The position numbers and the translations under genes are program-made. From Marisa cornuarietis (taxonomy: Eukaryota; Mollusca; Gastropoda; Architaenioglossa; Ampullariidae): 64,000 nt of DNA. The stretch spans positions 10,668,501-10,732,500 of the forward strand of contig SMMW01000622.1 in the NCBI GenBank assembly GCA_004794655.1. The letters run 5' to 3'. Below are positions 31,901-42,900 of this stretch, in pieces. The notes under the pieces were generated by a model. That model saw only the letters and a list, made by a program, of their open reading frames with translations, was not told the DNA's origin and made no database searches. Each line of letters begins with the position of its first letter. Position 1 is the stretch's first letter.

Positions 31901-32775
31901 GCTGGCTGATTTTTTTATATATATTAATGGTAGTCATGAACTTGATCAAAACAAAGTTAATGCATGGTTAGACCCATACACAATTGAAACTCATGTCTGT
32001 AAGATTTACTATGATAAATGCCTCTTTGGTCAATGATTTGTGTTAAAGTTTGGATGTGCAACACAAAAATGATGCTAAGCATCCCAGAAAAAAACTAATG
32101 AAAATGAGATAATGCATCTATGTAAATTTTCACTCAGAATTTAGTATTTATTAAGTGACTATGTATCGTCTGCATAAGGATGTTCTTAAGAGATATGGGT
32201 AAAATTTCATTGCAGTTATTATTACATTGTTTTTATCATATGAAGAATCAGTATTATAGTTACATTTTTGCTTCAGAACTGGTCAAGTTTGTGCTGTGGA
32301 ATTACCCTAGCACAGCTGTGTTCCTGCCCTAGAACACTAACATGGATCTCTAATGGCTACCTTGATCTTTGTGCTGGGTGAGTTGATGCACACTGTAACT
32401 GTTATTTTGGCAAAATGGCTTCTTGACAGGGAGCATGTTTGTGAGTTTTTTCTCCCTTTTTGACTACATAGAAAATCAAGAGTAGTGTCAGTTATCAGCT
32501 TGTTTAAAGAGGAAGCTTTCCATTCATGAAATCCTAGTTTTTGTTGGATGGACACTCATGCACATGATTGTGTATGCATGTATGTGCATGTGTGTGTGTG
32601 TGTGTGTGTGTGTGATGCATGGATGCTTTTCAGAGGTTTGAAAACTACGGCAGCCGGTCTGATAGTTTTGGATAGTATTCTACCCGACCTTCTGCTGGAT
32701 CTTGGGATGTTGGTGTCACACAGTATGGAAATATCAAGCAATGGTGCTCCTTCAAATAATACTCAACAGAAATAA
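24292..32775 (+). CDS. RSAD1: RSAD1, HemW-like radical SAM haem chaperone, 15 exons
   Basis: RSAD1 is the animal mitochondrial relative of bacterial HemW, a radical SAM protein that binds haem and is thought to deliver it to acceptors. It resembles coproporphyrinogen dehydrogenase HemN, but lacks that activity in characterised members. The model gives 453 residues (human protein about 442). The [4Fe-4S]-binding motif CPKRCTYC has cysteines 51, 55 and 58. Next come GGGTPS (about 99-104), [23 protein letters not shown] and the HemW-type HNIAYW motif (288-293), then the conserved LGVGPGSHG and the C-terminal HemN_C-like region. The first 20 residues are rich in R, S and T and look like a mitochondrial presequence. 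The start is the first ATG after an in-frame stop at 24262. Exons: 24292-24432, 24803-24855, 25140-25246, 25612-25744, 26056-26101, 27060-27121, 27307-27412, 27758-27850, 30051-30101, 30292-30345, 30738-30801, 31327-31480, 31593-31647, 32277-32377, 32634-32775. All phases agree. Confidence 0.97.
24625..24648. repeat. (AC)n microsatellite
   Basis: Twelve CA units lie in RSAD1 intron 1. Confidence 0.95.
26225..26955 (+). mobile_element. LINE reverse-transcriptase 3' remnant in RSAD1 intron 5
   Basis: Broken frames preserve conserved pieces of the end of L2/CR1/Rex-type ORF2: [11 protein letters not shown], then [19 protein letters not shown], then [18 protein letters not shown]. These are followed by a tail containing CTTTACAAATTCACTTATTATTATC. 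Frameshifts, stops and an inserted (TA)n show that it is dead. It is in the same orientation as the gene. Confidence 0.75.
26982..27001. repeat. (AC)n microsatellite after the LINE tail
   Basis: Ten CA units lie close to the acceptor of RSAD1 exon 6. Confidence 0.9.
28175..28345 (+). mobile_element. Internally deleted pogo-like DNA transposon remnant
   Basis: ATGCCAAAAACAAGACAAAA at 28198 starts the peptide [15 protein letters not shown], close to the start of pogo/Tigger-type transposases (a helix-turn-helix beginning around YDAxFKLxVV). The frame is lost within 15 codons. The following sequence has GCTTATATACCAGTGTGGCTTATTTG and GTGGGTGCGGCTGATATACAG, repeats commonly found at the ends of such elements. 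No clean target duplication was identified. Confidence 0.4.
28868..29490 (-). mobile_element. LINE ORF2 3' fragment in RSAD1 intron 8
   Basis: Reading on the minus strand: [14 protein letters not shown], a stop (CTATAG), then [45 protein letters not shown] and [12 protein letters not shown]. This is the region just after the reverse-transcriptase domain of CR1/L2-like LINEs. The tail GCGCATTATAAATGGACATC ends in (ATC)n at 28897-28942. The in-frame stop and 5' truncation show it is inactive. It is antisense to RSAD1. Confidence 0.85.
32276..32377 (+). other. RSAD1: RSAD1 exon 14, placed by homology
   Basis: This exon has no long open frame of its own. It was placed because TTTTTGCTTCAG at 32265-32276 gives a phase-0 entry and GCTGG|GTGAGT a phase-2 exit. 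The joined peptide (NWSSL...[20 protein letters not shown]) fits the W-L-GL-VLDS spacing of the RSAD1 C-terminus. Confidence 0.85.
32591..32614. repeat. (GT)n microsatellite before the RSAD1 last exon
   Basis: The repeat lies 20-40 bp upstream of the acceptor of exon 15 (start 32634). Confidence 0.9.
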
Positions 32776-32776
32776 A
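32771..32776 (+). terminator. RSAD1: Possible poly(A) signal overlapping the RSAD1 stop codon
   Basis: AATAAA spans the TAA stop at 32773-32775. If used, the 3' UTR would be only about 10-30 nt. A second AATAAA occurs near 33041. Confidence 0.4.
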
Positions 32777-35444
32777 TCAAATGCTAAACTGTTCAGTCTT
32801 CAATTTATTTCACTTGGTTTTAACAATATACTTTGGTCCATTTGTCATAGCACTCTGCAAGATAACAGCCAGTGTTGAAACATGAGTAATGAAAGTTCTG
32901 TGATAATTTCACCTGCAATTTGAATGATACTGACTTAATACAAAAGAAAAAGAACCCTGGAAAATGGGGTAAAAAATGTGACATATCAGAACTACAGAGC
33001 CCTCTATCATTTTCAAGGTATCATTAAAAAATTGTACCTCAAATAAATAATGTGTTCCCTTGAGGATCTGCAGCTCACCCATATGATGCTTTTGGCAGTG
33101 ACTTAGGCTTATGGCCACAACTCTTCTCCCCGCAACCTTCCATGCAAACTATGATTTATTAAGGATTATCTAATTCTAAGATATATGGAGGATTATCTAA
33201 TTCTAAGATATATGCAGGATAATCTAAGAAAAATCCATAAAATACATTTTAGAGTGCAATTTTTCAGCTGCAAAGCTTATGTATGAATGCTTAAAATATT
33301 CAACCATTCCAGTCACTCTCTTATGTTTACCTTAAAATATGTTCACATAATTTTAGTATATAAATGTGTACCAAACTGAACATCAGCCATTGGTACTTTC
33401 CAAGAATTGCTGACTAGGCAAGAAATGCAAGTTATAAATGTTTGCATCAGTAGTGAGATCATGTAAGTTTGACAAAACATCCATCTGCAAGGTACTGGGG
33501 AAGCCTGGAAGAAAAGAAAAATGGAAGAGATTGGAAAAGGCCATAACAGGACAGGCTTAACATTTGATCAGTCTTTGAGAGCTGCAAAAATTAGAAAGTT
33601 TTGTTTCATAATGACCACTATGGTTTGAGGATTATCTATTCTAAATAATGCAGTAGTGTAATTCTTAATCAGAAGGCTTTGGAGTACCTAAAAATATGTG
33701 CGGTTAGGTTGATCTTTGTCATTGTATTTACATATCCTGTGAGGTTTACTTTCCTGCAAGTCCTATTTAGGCCTTCTTTTCTGACTTTCTCCATGTTTAG
33801 TCTTCCAAACAAGCACATAAAACCTCTTTAAAAATAACATTACTTTCATGTTTTAAAAGAGACTTAACAAATATCAAATACTAGAATATTCGTTTAATTC
33901 AGTTTTTAGAAAGCACAAGCATAAGTTGATTTATACATTCTGGTGAGGTTAAAAGTGGTAGTGTATTTCTGCAATTTAAAATGCTACAACTACTGGTGAC
34001 GGTTTCCTTAAATGTGCAGCAAAGACATGTTAAAGCATCAAGTTTGAGTTTGTAAAATTGGCTTACTTTTGAAAAATAGACATACTGAAACATTTCTTAC
34101 TGCGTAAGAGGGATGATTCTGATAAAATGGTTTAATTCTGGTCCAGTCTCCTAGCCATAGTCATTAACTTGGAACTGCTGGTCCATGGTTAAATACTGTG
34201 CAGTTGTAGGGTCATGCATAAAAAGCTTAATAACCAGAAGATTAAACCAGTTTTCAATGTGTGTCTACAGTAAATTGTTCAAAAATAAACCCCCATGGTT
34301 AAATGTATCAATACCATACTCCTTATTAGAGGGATTACATGCATTTTATGATTTGTTCATAGGGCACAAGTCATAGGAAGACAAATTTTCCAAAAATAGT
34401 TGCTTAGGCACATCCAAAAAAATGTAACAGGAAAAAGACCCAACAAAGGCACTTCATAAAATTACTGAAATTATCAAGTGAAAGCTTTCACTGAAAGCAT
34501 AAATGATGATAAAGAATTCTACCTTTTGTTACACTCCATAGTGCTGTGTCATTTCTATAGAAATTCAAGTCACAGAGGACTCCTACTGCCCAGACGACTG
34601 CATATAAGCACAACCAGGAAAAGATAAGCCTACATGCCATTGTGAAAACTGACCTCATTATCTTGTGACATCTAACAACTGGATGATAAAGCTAACAGAC
34701 CATAACAACATAAATGTATGATATTGTAAAATGCAATGTGACTATTCTACACACTGGTCACAGGCTCAATAAAGGCAACAACTTAAACATATACAGGTGT
34801 ATGAGCATTTCCAATAGATAATATCACCATATTTATGTGAACATAAAATTTCCTATCCAAAATTAACTGATTTGGATATGTTTATTCTGCAAATAATCTA
34901 TACTAACATCAAAGCTATAAAGTAGAAATGTAAAGATGTAACATCAAAAAGTGCAAAAAAAAAAACAACAGTCTGTTGAAAACTGTAGTTTATAACCCTG
35001 TACAGTAATAAAAGATTCCTCAAACCTAATGCAAGTTTCATGCAATGTTTAAGTGGAACTGGCCAGAATGGAGAAAGTAGCCATTGATGATATGCTCTTT
35101 TGATTCTTGTTACGTTGGGATCATAAACAATTCAAAAATAAACATTAAAAACATTAACAATCTGCATAGCAGATAATACTATATGAACCACATATAGTAA
35201 CCAGTAATTCAGAATTCAAAAACATAAGATACTTTATCTTAAATAAGTGACGCAGACAGCCTGCTGTGTAACAAAGAATAAAGTCACTCACAGTCATAGT
35301 AACAGCTCAACATGCTGATAATTTGCATCACCTATGCCCTAAACATGGTCACATCAAATAGTTTTTCAACCCCTCTTCCCCCTTCAAAGGCAAGCTCTTT
35401 TGCCTACAACCAGTACGATTAACAATCCACATCAGAAAATAACC
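32777..35444. other. RSAD1 - MADF-BESS convergent intergenic region
   Basis: No coding exon was recognised in this AT-rich interval between the convergent ends of the two genes. It contains a 2.2-copy tandem repeat of a roughly 29-bp unit (GGATTATCTAATTCTAAGAT) at 33160-33230. TTTATT at 34879 would give AATAAA for the minus-strand gene, implying a 3' UTR of about 0.56 kb. Confidence 0.5.
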
Positions 35445-37073
35445 TTACACAGAGGCTGTATCTAGACACTCCAATTCTGCATCTGTGACTGCCTGGCAAA
35501 CTTTCATTTTCACTCGGGCTTGCAAATGAAAAGGCAGTCTTTTCACACTCTGACCCATGCTGAAGAAAAATGCCTCTACTGGGTCTTCTTCTCTCTCCTG
35601 ATGCTTGCAGCTACAAACGTTACCCCTTTTAATGGAAGATGCCAGTTCATGCTCTTTTAGCAGTAGATCCACGTCCAGTTTTCTATATTTTAGATAATCT
35701 ACAAACAGGTCTGGACTGGGAGTATCAGGTTTCCTTTTCATCTCTGAAAGATTTTCACGAGACGCTGTGACTTCAAACTTGGGTATAAACTGTGGTGTAG
35801 TAATTGTGGTGGTGATTGAACCAGAAGAATGTCTGGTAGATTCATCATCGTCAATGTCACAATCATTACAGCCACTGCAGTTTGTTGGTGACTGGGTTTG
35901 CTCTGTTATCTCATGATCTTCATCATCACCATCTCTTTCCACTAAGGTGGCACGTGACCTAGTGCGGGTAGAAAAAAGAGCATCACACACACACACAAAC
36001 ACATATATAGATAAAAATCCAATATTTAAAATTTGTCTCTTTGAAGGTAACTGATAATTTTGTATAAAACAGACAGGCATTTATTGTATTCTTAGTACCT
36101 TTGATCTTTTGAAAAAGTAGATTTTCTCACATAGTACTTTGTAAAACAATATAGCATATGTTACTGTGCTGGCTTTCCTTACTGAGCTATAATATAGATC
36201 AGGATAAGTTGTATATTTAAATTTGTTTTTAGAACTTATCAAGGCTGCTACCTACAAATGTTACGCAAATGACTATCTGCACTCACAGACCCTTCTAAAT
36301 GTGTACAAATCATTCACAAAAAAGACTTTTGGAAGAATTAGATATTTAGCTCACATACTCTCTTGGGCTGATAAATGGCATTAGAAATTCCATTTCATTC
36401 TGGTATCGCCAAGGCTTTTTTGATTTTGACGGTGCGCCGTTCCTGCATTCTTTCTGTTGACGTAAAGCCCTTGTGAAACCGTCTCTTAGAGTCCTCCACT
36501 TTGCCTTGCACACATCAACTGTCAGTGATATGGGGAAAAGACGAAAAGTACTTTTTAAAGCAAATTGTTAATGCTTCTAAATAACGGATGGGCATCAAAC
36601 TGAAGTAAGACCTAATATATGAGTCAGATTTAGTTGAATTAGTACACCGTAACTCTTACAACGCTACACTTCACACTGCGCAGCCACTCACTACAGTTAC
36701 TTCCCTTGAAACTTTCAAGTGTCAGAAAGAGTTTAGACAGACACACCGTGCGTTAACAACTTCAGTTGACTTTACAATGCAGACAAACGTTTTCCGCTTC
36801 GTTTAAGATCTCATACTAGACCGTATATAAGTGGTAACGTAAGTTTTACCAAACTTCGCAAACTTTCCAAGTTTGCTGCCTTGCAACCGACGACATCCCC
36901 CCCGCGATCAAACCAACGGGAAATTCAAGTCGCAAACCTTCCATGCTGAGGTCCTTGGCGATCTGTTGCCAGATGGCACTTCGCAGCTCGGTGTCTTTGT
37001 ACTTGGAGTGTGAGGGGTCGTACAGTGACCGGTGAGCTGCAACTGCCGCTATCATCAACTGCTCCTCCATCAT
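35445..37073 (-). CDS. MADF-BESS domain DNA-binding protein, 3 exons
   Basis: The protein is a predicted nuclear, sequence-specific DNA-binding or transcriptional regulator of the MADF-BESS family (Adf-1, Dip3 and relatives). Exons: 37073-36938, 36518-36359, 35958-35445, with phases 1 and 2 agreeing at the joins, giving about 269 residues. The N-terminal MADF (Myb/SANT-like) domain covers about 2-90: MIAAVAAHRSLYDPSHSKYK, AIWQQIAKDLSM, KAKWRTLRDGFTRALRQQ and PWRYQNEMEFLMPFI. Then comes a polar, acidic linker. A BESS motif at about 223-260 (DPVEAFFFSMGQSVKRLP...ARVKMKVCQAV) mediates self-association in family members. Translation could begin at 37208, adding 45 basic residues. The MMEEQ start is preferred because MADF begins directly after it. 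Confidence 0.88.
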
Positions 37074-37426
37074 GTCCAACGCTACGCGGCTGTGGCTTGT
37101 TCTAAAGTGTGTACCTCTCCCTGTCTCCTTTGATTGGCTGGGGGCTGCATTCTTCGCACGCGACACTGTCGTGCGACGCCGCTGTGAACCGCAGCACGTA
37201 CGCTGCAATGCTGCGCTGTGCCTGCCGCGCAGCTATAGGGAGAAGCTGAGCCGTTGCATTTGCTGGCCGTGGAAGCAGCGCTGCACATGGAGTGTTTGCA
37301 GTACACTCACACAGGGAGAGAAAGAGTGAGAAAAAATTAACGCTACAGCAGCAAACGCAGACGCAATCGCCAACTTGCACGCGTCGTGTTGCAATTTCCT
37401 GCGTGCTGCACTTAGTAATAAGCCGA

Positions 37427-37447
37427 ACACACACACACACACACACA
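37427..37447. repeat. (AC)n microsatellite upstream of the MADF-BESS gene
   Basis: Ten CA units lie about 0.35 kb upstream of the first coding exon. Confidence 0.9.
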
Positions 37448-37999
37448 ATTTTCTTTCCTGTGTCCCACCTTGACCGCTGCTTTTCCCTATCCCCTTACAT
37501 ATTATGACGTGCAGTCAGGGTCTTTTTTTTTCTTTCTTGTACGTCTTGTCCATCTAGCTATTCGATCAATGGCAACAACTTAATATCTTTGTAGATGTGT
37601 TTTATCTTTTAACCCCCGCACATATGCTTTGATTCGATACTTATTAAGACTTTAATTGATTGTTGGAGATCAAGTATATGTAAGACAAGAACAGATACGC
37701 TCAGGCTTTGCTGGTATAATTGTTGCAGGCGTGTTTCTGTTACACCCCCAATCAGGGAAACCGGTGCCTACCATCTGTAGATATACAGCTCCAAAAATAT
37801 CAAGATGACTTTGTTGTGTGTGCATCGTGCATGCGAGTCCATGTATGCTTCTGCGTCTCGCTGCCCAGCCAGTAATATAACTGGTTTACTTTCTATTCGC
37901 TTGAGCCACATTAAACTATTCCAGAAAATGTAGCTTTCTCCAAACAACTAACACAAAGATATTATTCTCATTATCTATCCCTTGACCACCATTCAAGCG

Positions 38000-38177
38000 C
38001 TACCAGTCATGTGGGGTGATGGGGGGAACGGCTAAGCGCAGCAACTGACAAAGTTCGCCATTTAGGTCGGTTTTCAGCGGGTCCTGCACGGAGCGAGCAG
38101 TCTGCTCTTCCATGTTTGCTAGTTCTTCCTCTGTCCATTCAGCGTCCGCTACCTTCATTAGTGCCCCAAAAGAGCGT
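38000..38177 (-). CDS. Unidentified short coding exon, or small ORF
   Basis: A pyrimidine-rich acceptor (CTCTTCTTCACTCTTGTGTAAG) at about 38178 opens 58 codons ending in TAG at 38000. The peptide is protein-like: KVADAEWTEEELANMEEQ, then an acidic-to-hydrophobic C-terminus LCQLLRLAVPPITPHDW. An internal ATG would give a 52-residue protein. A possible first exon near 38478 (ATGGCTACGGGTAGCAAG) has an incompatible phase and runs into SINE-like sequence. No family is recognised. Confidence 0.4.
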
Positions 38178-38402
38178 CTTACACAAGAGTGAAGAAGAGT
38201 TTTTATGTGCAAGTGCCATAACAGGCACAGACACGAATTGCAGCTGCAGATAATAAACCACCCTGACATCCAGTCGAGCAAAGTTTTACGTGCTTTGCAA
38301 GGCTCGACACGTGACATGAGTACGTTGTGCAACTTCCAACTTGGCACGTGTACGTTGTAGATGTCCCGCTTTCCACGTACAAGTCAAGCCTGTTTGTTAC
38401 CC

Positions 38403-38455
38403 GTAGGTCGCCGTGATATAGCCTTAGTTGCTGGCACGGCGTTAAACACAAATAA
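38403..38455 (+). mobile_element. SINE 3'-body fragment
   Basis: CGCCGTGATATAGCCTTAGT followed by TGCTGGCACGGCGTTAAACA matches the body of the SINE at 43.5 kb. The ending ACGGCGTTAAACAC is a widespread molluscan SINE 3' motif (from memory, not checked). Confidence 0.5.
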
Positions 38456-38559
38456 CCAACCTTGCTACCCGTAGCCATTTTGTGAATAGCACTGGAAATT
38501 GAACGCGTCCTCCCTCCTCCTCGAATAGCATGCATCATTTTTCTTAATGTCATTGTCCT

Positions 38560-39982
38560 CTTGACACAAACGGGGAAGAATACTGGTGTCTTGTTAATTC
38601 GTGTCGGTCACATAGCTTAGCATCTGTGGGGAACAACAAAGCTGCTATTTTGATGGAGATGCTACCCCTGGACCGGTTCAGTGGCGTAAGAATCAGGGAG
38701 GGGAGCAGTTACCCGCCTCAAAAAAAGATACTGAGGAGATAAGAATCTGAATGTCGTTTACCGTCAGCATGGAGATTTCCCCTCACCCCCCTACAGCCAA
38801 TCATCTTCCTACGGAACTGCGGTTTACCACTCAAACCATGACAGTGCTTGTTAACCAATAGGATTTTGCTAGTGAATGCTACCTTGGTGCATCTGTGACT
38901 AGACAAGACCTTAAAAAGATCTTTGTGTACTTCACAACTCAGCATGCAAGCAATTGTAATTAATCTGTTTGCACAACTTGAACAAAAAAAAAAGTAAAAC
39001 AAAAGTCAGTGATTAAATCATAGATTTTTTAATCTCAACATTTATTCTTAAAATACTGAAAATATAAGACAAAAGGTAGAGATGAAGAAGATGACAATGA
39101 TGGCAACAGAACAGTTTTGTTCCCTTTGATCTAATCTTTATAAACAGCACAGACACATTATTTCTAGGTACCAGCCGTCTTTCATGTGCTAGTGCACCAG
39201 CCCTAGAAACAAGCGACTGCTGAGTTCACAAACTTGCATCTACATAATGCTGTTTGTGGTTTCCGCACAGGTCTAAATCCATGGGCCAAGTTGAATTAAG
39301 TGATGAGATGACTGCCATTACAGTGTGAGACATATCGATGCTTCATCACATAACAAGGGAGAATCCTTCAGCTGGCGGTGTCAAAGGATTCATCACACAA
39401 TGGCAACTCTTACCACATAAAATCCTAAAAGGTTATCTTTGTTTAGTTGCTGATTTTAGCTAAGCTGCTTAAGTCAATCATAAAATCTTATTCAATTGGA
39501 TATTCAAAATTAATTTAAGTCACAGCTGTGATCTTCAACGCACAGAATGCTTTGTAAAGACTTCCTCCTGCACCATGCTGAAAATTAGTGGCAGTGATGG
39601 TGGCCCAGTGTGGGATGCACTTGTGGTTGCAAGGATAAAAAGGCCCCCACAAAAGAGCTAATCCACATAACAAGTATCTGAAACCCCTTAATACTTTTAA
39701 CTGGCAAAGTAAAGTAATTCATACTACCAATCTTCACTTGTTAAAGAAAAAAAAACAGCTTATATCAAATTGTGTATGTCAAAAATGCATTAGACAGTAA
39801 TGAACAGGAAATAAAGACCAACACATCTGATGATGTCCATGGGAGTGATGATCCATCATCTTTAACACAAAAATATCTATTTACAACTTTTTTTTTTAAA
39901 AAGCATAAATGAAAAGGACACTGATGGGCATATATTGTGCAGTGATGATAGCTGCCAAGCAGCCTACAGCCCATTCTGTTCT
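38560..39982. other. 3' flank of the RRM/RG-rich gene
   Basis: No coding exon was recognised. TTTATT at 39041-39046 (AATAAA on the minus strand) is a candidate poly(A) signal, which would give the RRM/RG-rich gene a 3' UTR of about 0.94 kb. The rest is AT-rich with no clear repeat. Confidence 0.4.
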
Positions 39983-42900
39983 CTAGAATCTGCCCTCGTA
40001 ACCATAGGCTGCAGACCCATGACGCTCTGCTGGGTATCTAGAAGTCAGGTGAGATCTCCGGGTATCCTCATCCATAACACTTGGAGTAGAGTACAGAGAA
40101 CCAAGCTGTGCACGCTCTCGACTGTAGTCCAGCAACTCTCGACTTCTTGGGGCCACCCTCTCTTCTTCTAGTGAATATCTGAAACAACATTTTGCACTGA
40201 GATGGGAAACTGGTGTGAGAGTAATCATTCAACCTCCCCAAGCAAAAGAAGAATGTGATGCGAAGAAAGCGACCATTTTAAATGTTACAAGTTCTGAAAA
40301 TATAACAAAATACTACTATTGACAGAAAAATATATTTAAGTACAAATCTAGCCGCATCAAATTTTCTATGGTATACCGGCAGAGAAAATTCTTCTAAAAA
40401 ATTCACAGTATTGTTTATTTTACACCAAGGTTCAAAAACAGTTAAAAGCTAGTTCTCTGGATGGTTCTGACATTAGCAAGTTTAAGCTCCATGACATGTG
40501 GGCAAGATGTGTAGGATACTGTGATGTCGTCCTTGAGACTGAGCGATGGCAACACATAAGCACCAGAAGTAACTGTGCTGCAAAAATTTGTTGAAGTGAG
40601 ATGCCTTGGGTAGAAAGTCTATGACACCTACTTGATCTGTTGCAGACGACGATTATAATGACCAAGATAACGATAATGTTAGTAAAATTTAGCATACCGA
40701 GTCAATCCAAAAATTTTGAATTTATAAAAGATCCGAAAATAACCATGCGAGGACATCATTTTATTGTGTGATTGTTTTCGCTAAACATGTTTAAAAAAAA
40801 TTTTTTTGAATGAAGCTTTTTCATCTCCAACAGCCTACCTGTCAAGCAGTCCACCCCTACCCAGAAGTGTTCGTCTCTCTTCTGCCAGAGTTCTGCGTGA
40901 CTCAGGCTCTATTCTGCTTGGCCGAGCACCTACTGCACTGTTTCCATAATAAGTCTCTGATGGAACATGATCTGTATAGCGATCTTTTTCTTCTGGTACT
41001 TCCAGCAGATAGGGCCTCTGAGAAGCAGCAGCAAGTCTGTACATATATATATAAATATACTTATGTACACATTGTAGCCCCTTCAATCAATCCCTGCAGT
41101 CCCTTTTCTTGAATGCAAGCATGAAATGTTAACTACAATCTTCAAGAACCAATGTCTGGCATACCTGCGAGTAGTTACTGCTTCCTCTGTACGATCACTG
41201 GGATATGACTGTCTAGATTCAAAGTCATCGACCAAAGGGCGAGGCCTCTGGTAGTTACCAGTTTCACGCATCCATTCTTCCCTCTCTACATACCCCTCAC
41301 GTGCAAGCAAGGGTCTTCTGGGTGGTTCTTGCTCCTCCTCATACTCCTAGAAGCAACAAAACAATTTCACCTGATGGAAGCTTTCAGAACACAGCTACTT
41401 CTTGTATCATTAACTTACCTTCCCAGCTGCTGACTACAGTTGATGATAATAAAGTTTGTATCTAAATACATCTGCAGCTTGAAATTAGCCACTCAACCAG
41501 TGCAAGGACACAACTGATCATGCTTCCAACAGGAGTTTTCACGAATTGTGAGTAAATTCAAGGAAAACTCACCAATGATCGAGGCAAAGATCTGGGAGCT
41601 GGATCTGCCATGCGCTGCAGCCGCTCCATCAAACTGAAGCGACCAGGAATCAGACCTGCTGATTCAGGTCTCCTGGCCAACAATGAGAAAGAGCCACGAG
41701 GTTCAGGCTCTAGATGCCGAGTCTCCTCTTGCAGCTCTGAAATGCGTCTCTCTCGTTCTTGAAGCAGCAGAAGATCACTTATAGCTATCAACACAAAACA
41801 AATTTAAATGATTGTTAAAGATTCAGAAAACTCACTTTCAAATATGTTAAGATAAAGGATTATAGGGATAGTGGGAAGGCAGGGGAGAAAGAATAACTTC
41901 CCCACCCTTAACCGTCCATTTTCAAGGTTTTACTTTTCAATATGTACTTAATAATTTCCATATCAAATAGAACATATTTTTCTGCAACATAATGTACAGT
42001 CTAAGCCAATTAGATATTAGAAAAAGTATCTTTGTCTTTTAACCCAAGATCCATGGAAGTTGCACACGTAAAAAATCTTCATCACAAAACCAGTAGATCA
42101 GTCGAGCCCAAGTAACATGCATGCTTACGTGTAGGTTTGTGAACTGGCAGAGACATTAGTGGTGGTGGTGGAAGTAGACCCTTCCCCTTTTCAACAGGCT
42201 TGGGCAGTAGGCCTCTTCCAACTGACTTGATTTGACCTCGGCCTCGACCTTTACCCTGGGACGTCACTACTCCTCGACCACGCCCCCTGGGTGCTAAATT
42301 CTCCCCTTTACGCTCCTTTTTGGCCAAAGGAGCAGCGTTTGGACTCGTAATCTTGGCTCGCTTGCGTGTCTCGTCCAACTTTGCGACAACTTGCTTTTCT
42401 CCTTCAGCCTTTCGGGCTGTTTTACCAGCCTCTGTTTTGTGGTATTTGTCTCTGGCACCTGAAGCAAAAATTCAAGTGAACTGCAATAATATTTGCTCAT
42501 GCATATGGGTTCCCAAGAGGGAAAAAAGGAGCACAATCCAAGTTAGGCACACTTAGTCCACGCTACACTTCTGAACCACACAGATAGGCTGCAAAGTCCC
42601 ACTTTTTGTTCTTAACGTCCCAGTTAACTGCGACATATATCAGATTAAGTTAACAGACCTTGCCAGTCATGCTTTACGGTTGACAGCTCTAGGTCCAAGC
42701 CATTAATGCAGACCTGCTGGTACACAATCAGGTAGTTAAAAGCAGCCTCTTCACTTTCTGTCTGCACTAGAGCAGAGCTGCAACACAGAAAAGCCAATGT
42801 TCATATTCAAAGAACAAGAAAGAACAACAGTAAAGTGTTTGCTATCACCTCACACTGTTTTTATAGGCTTAGAATTTCAAATACAAAAGATTAATAAAGC

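Noticed and set aside
38380..38478. Frame starting MATGSKVGYLCL on the minus strand
   Set aside because: Most of it is translated SINE body (CCAGCAACTAAGGCTATATC), and its possible donors do not fit the phase of the exon at 38177.
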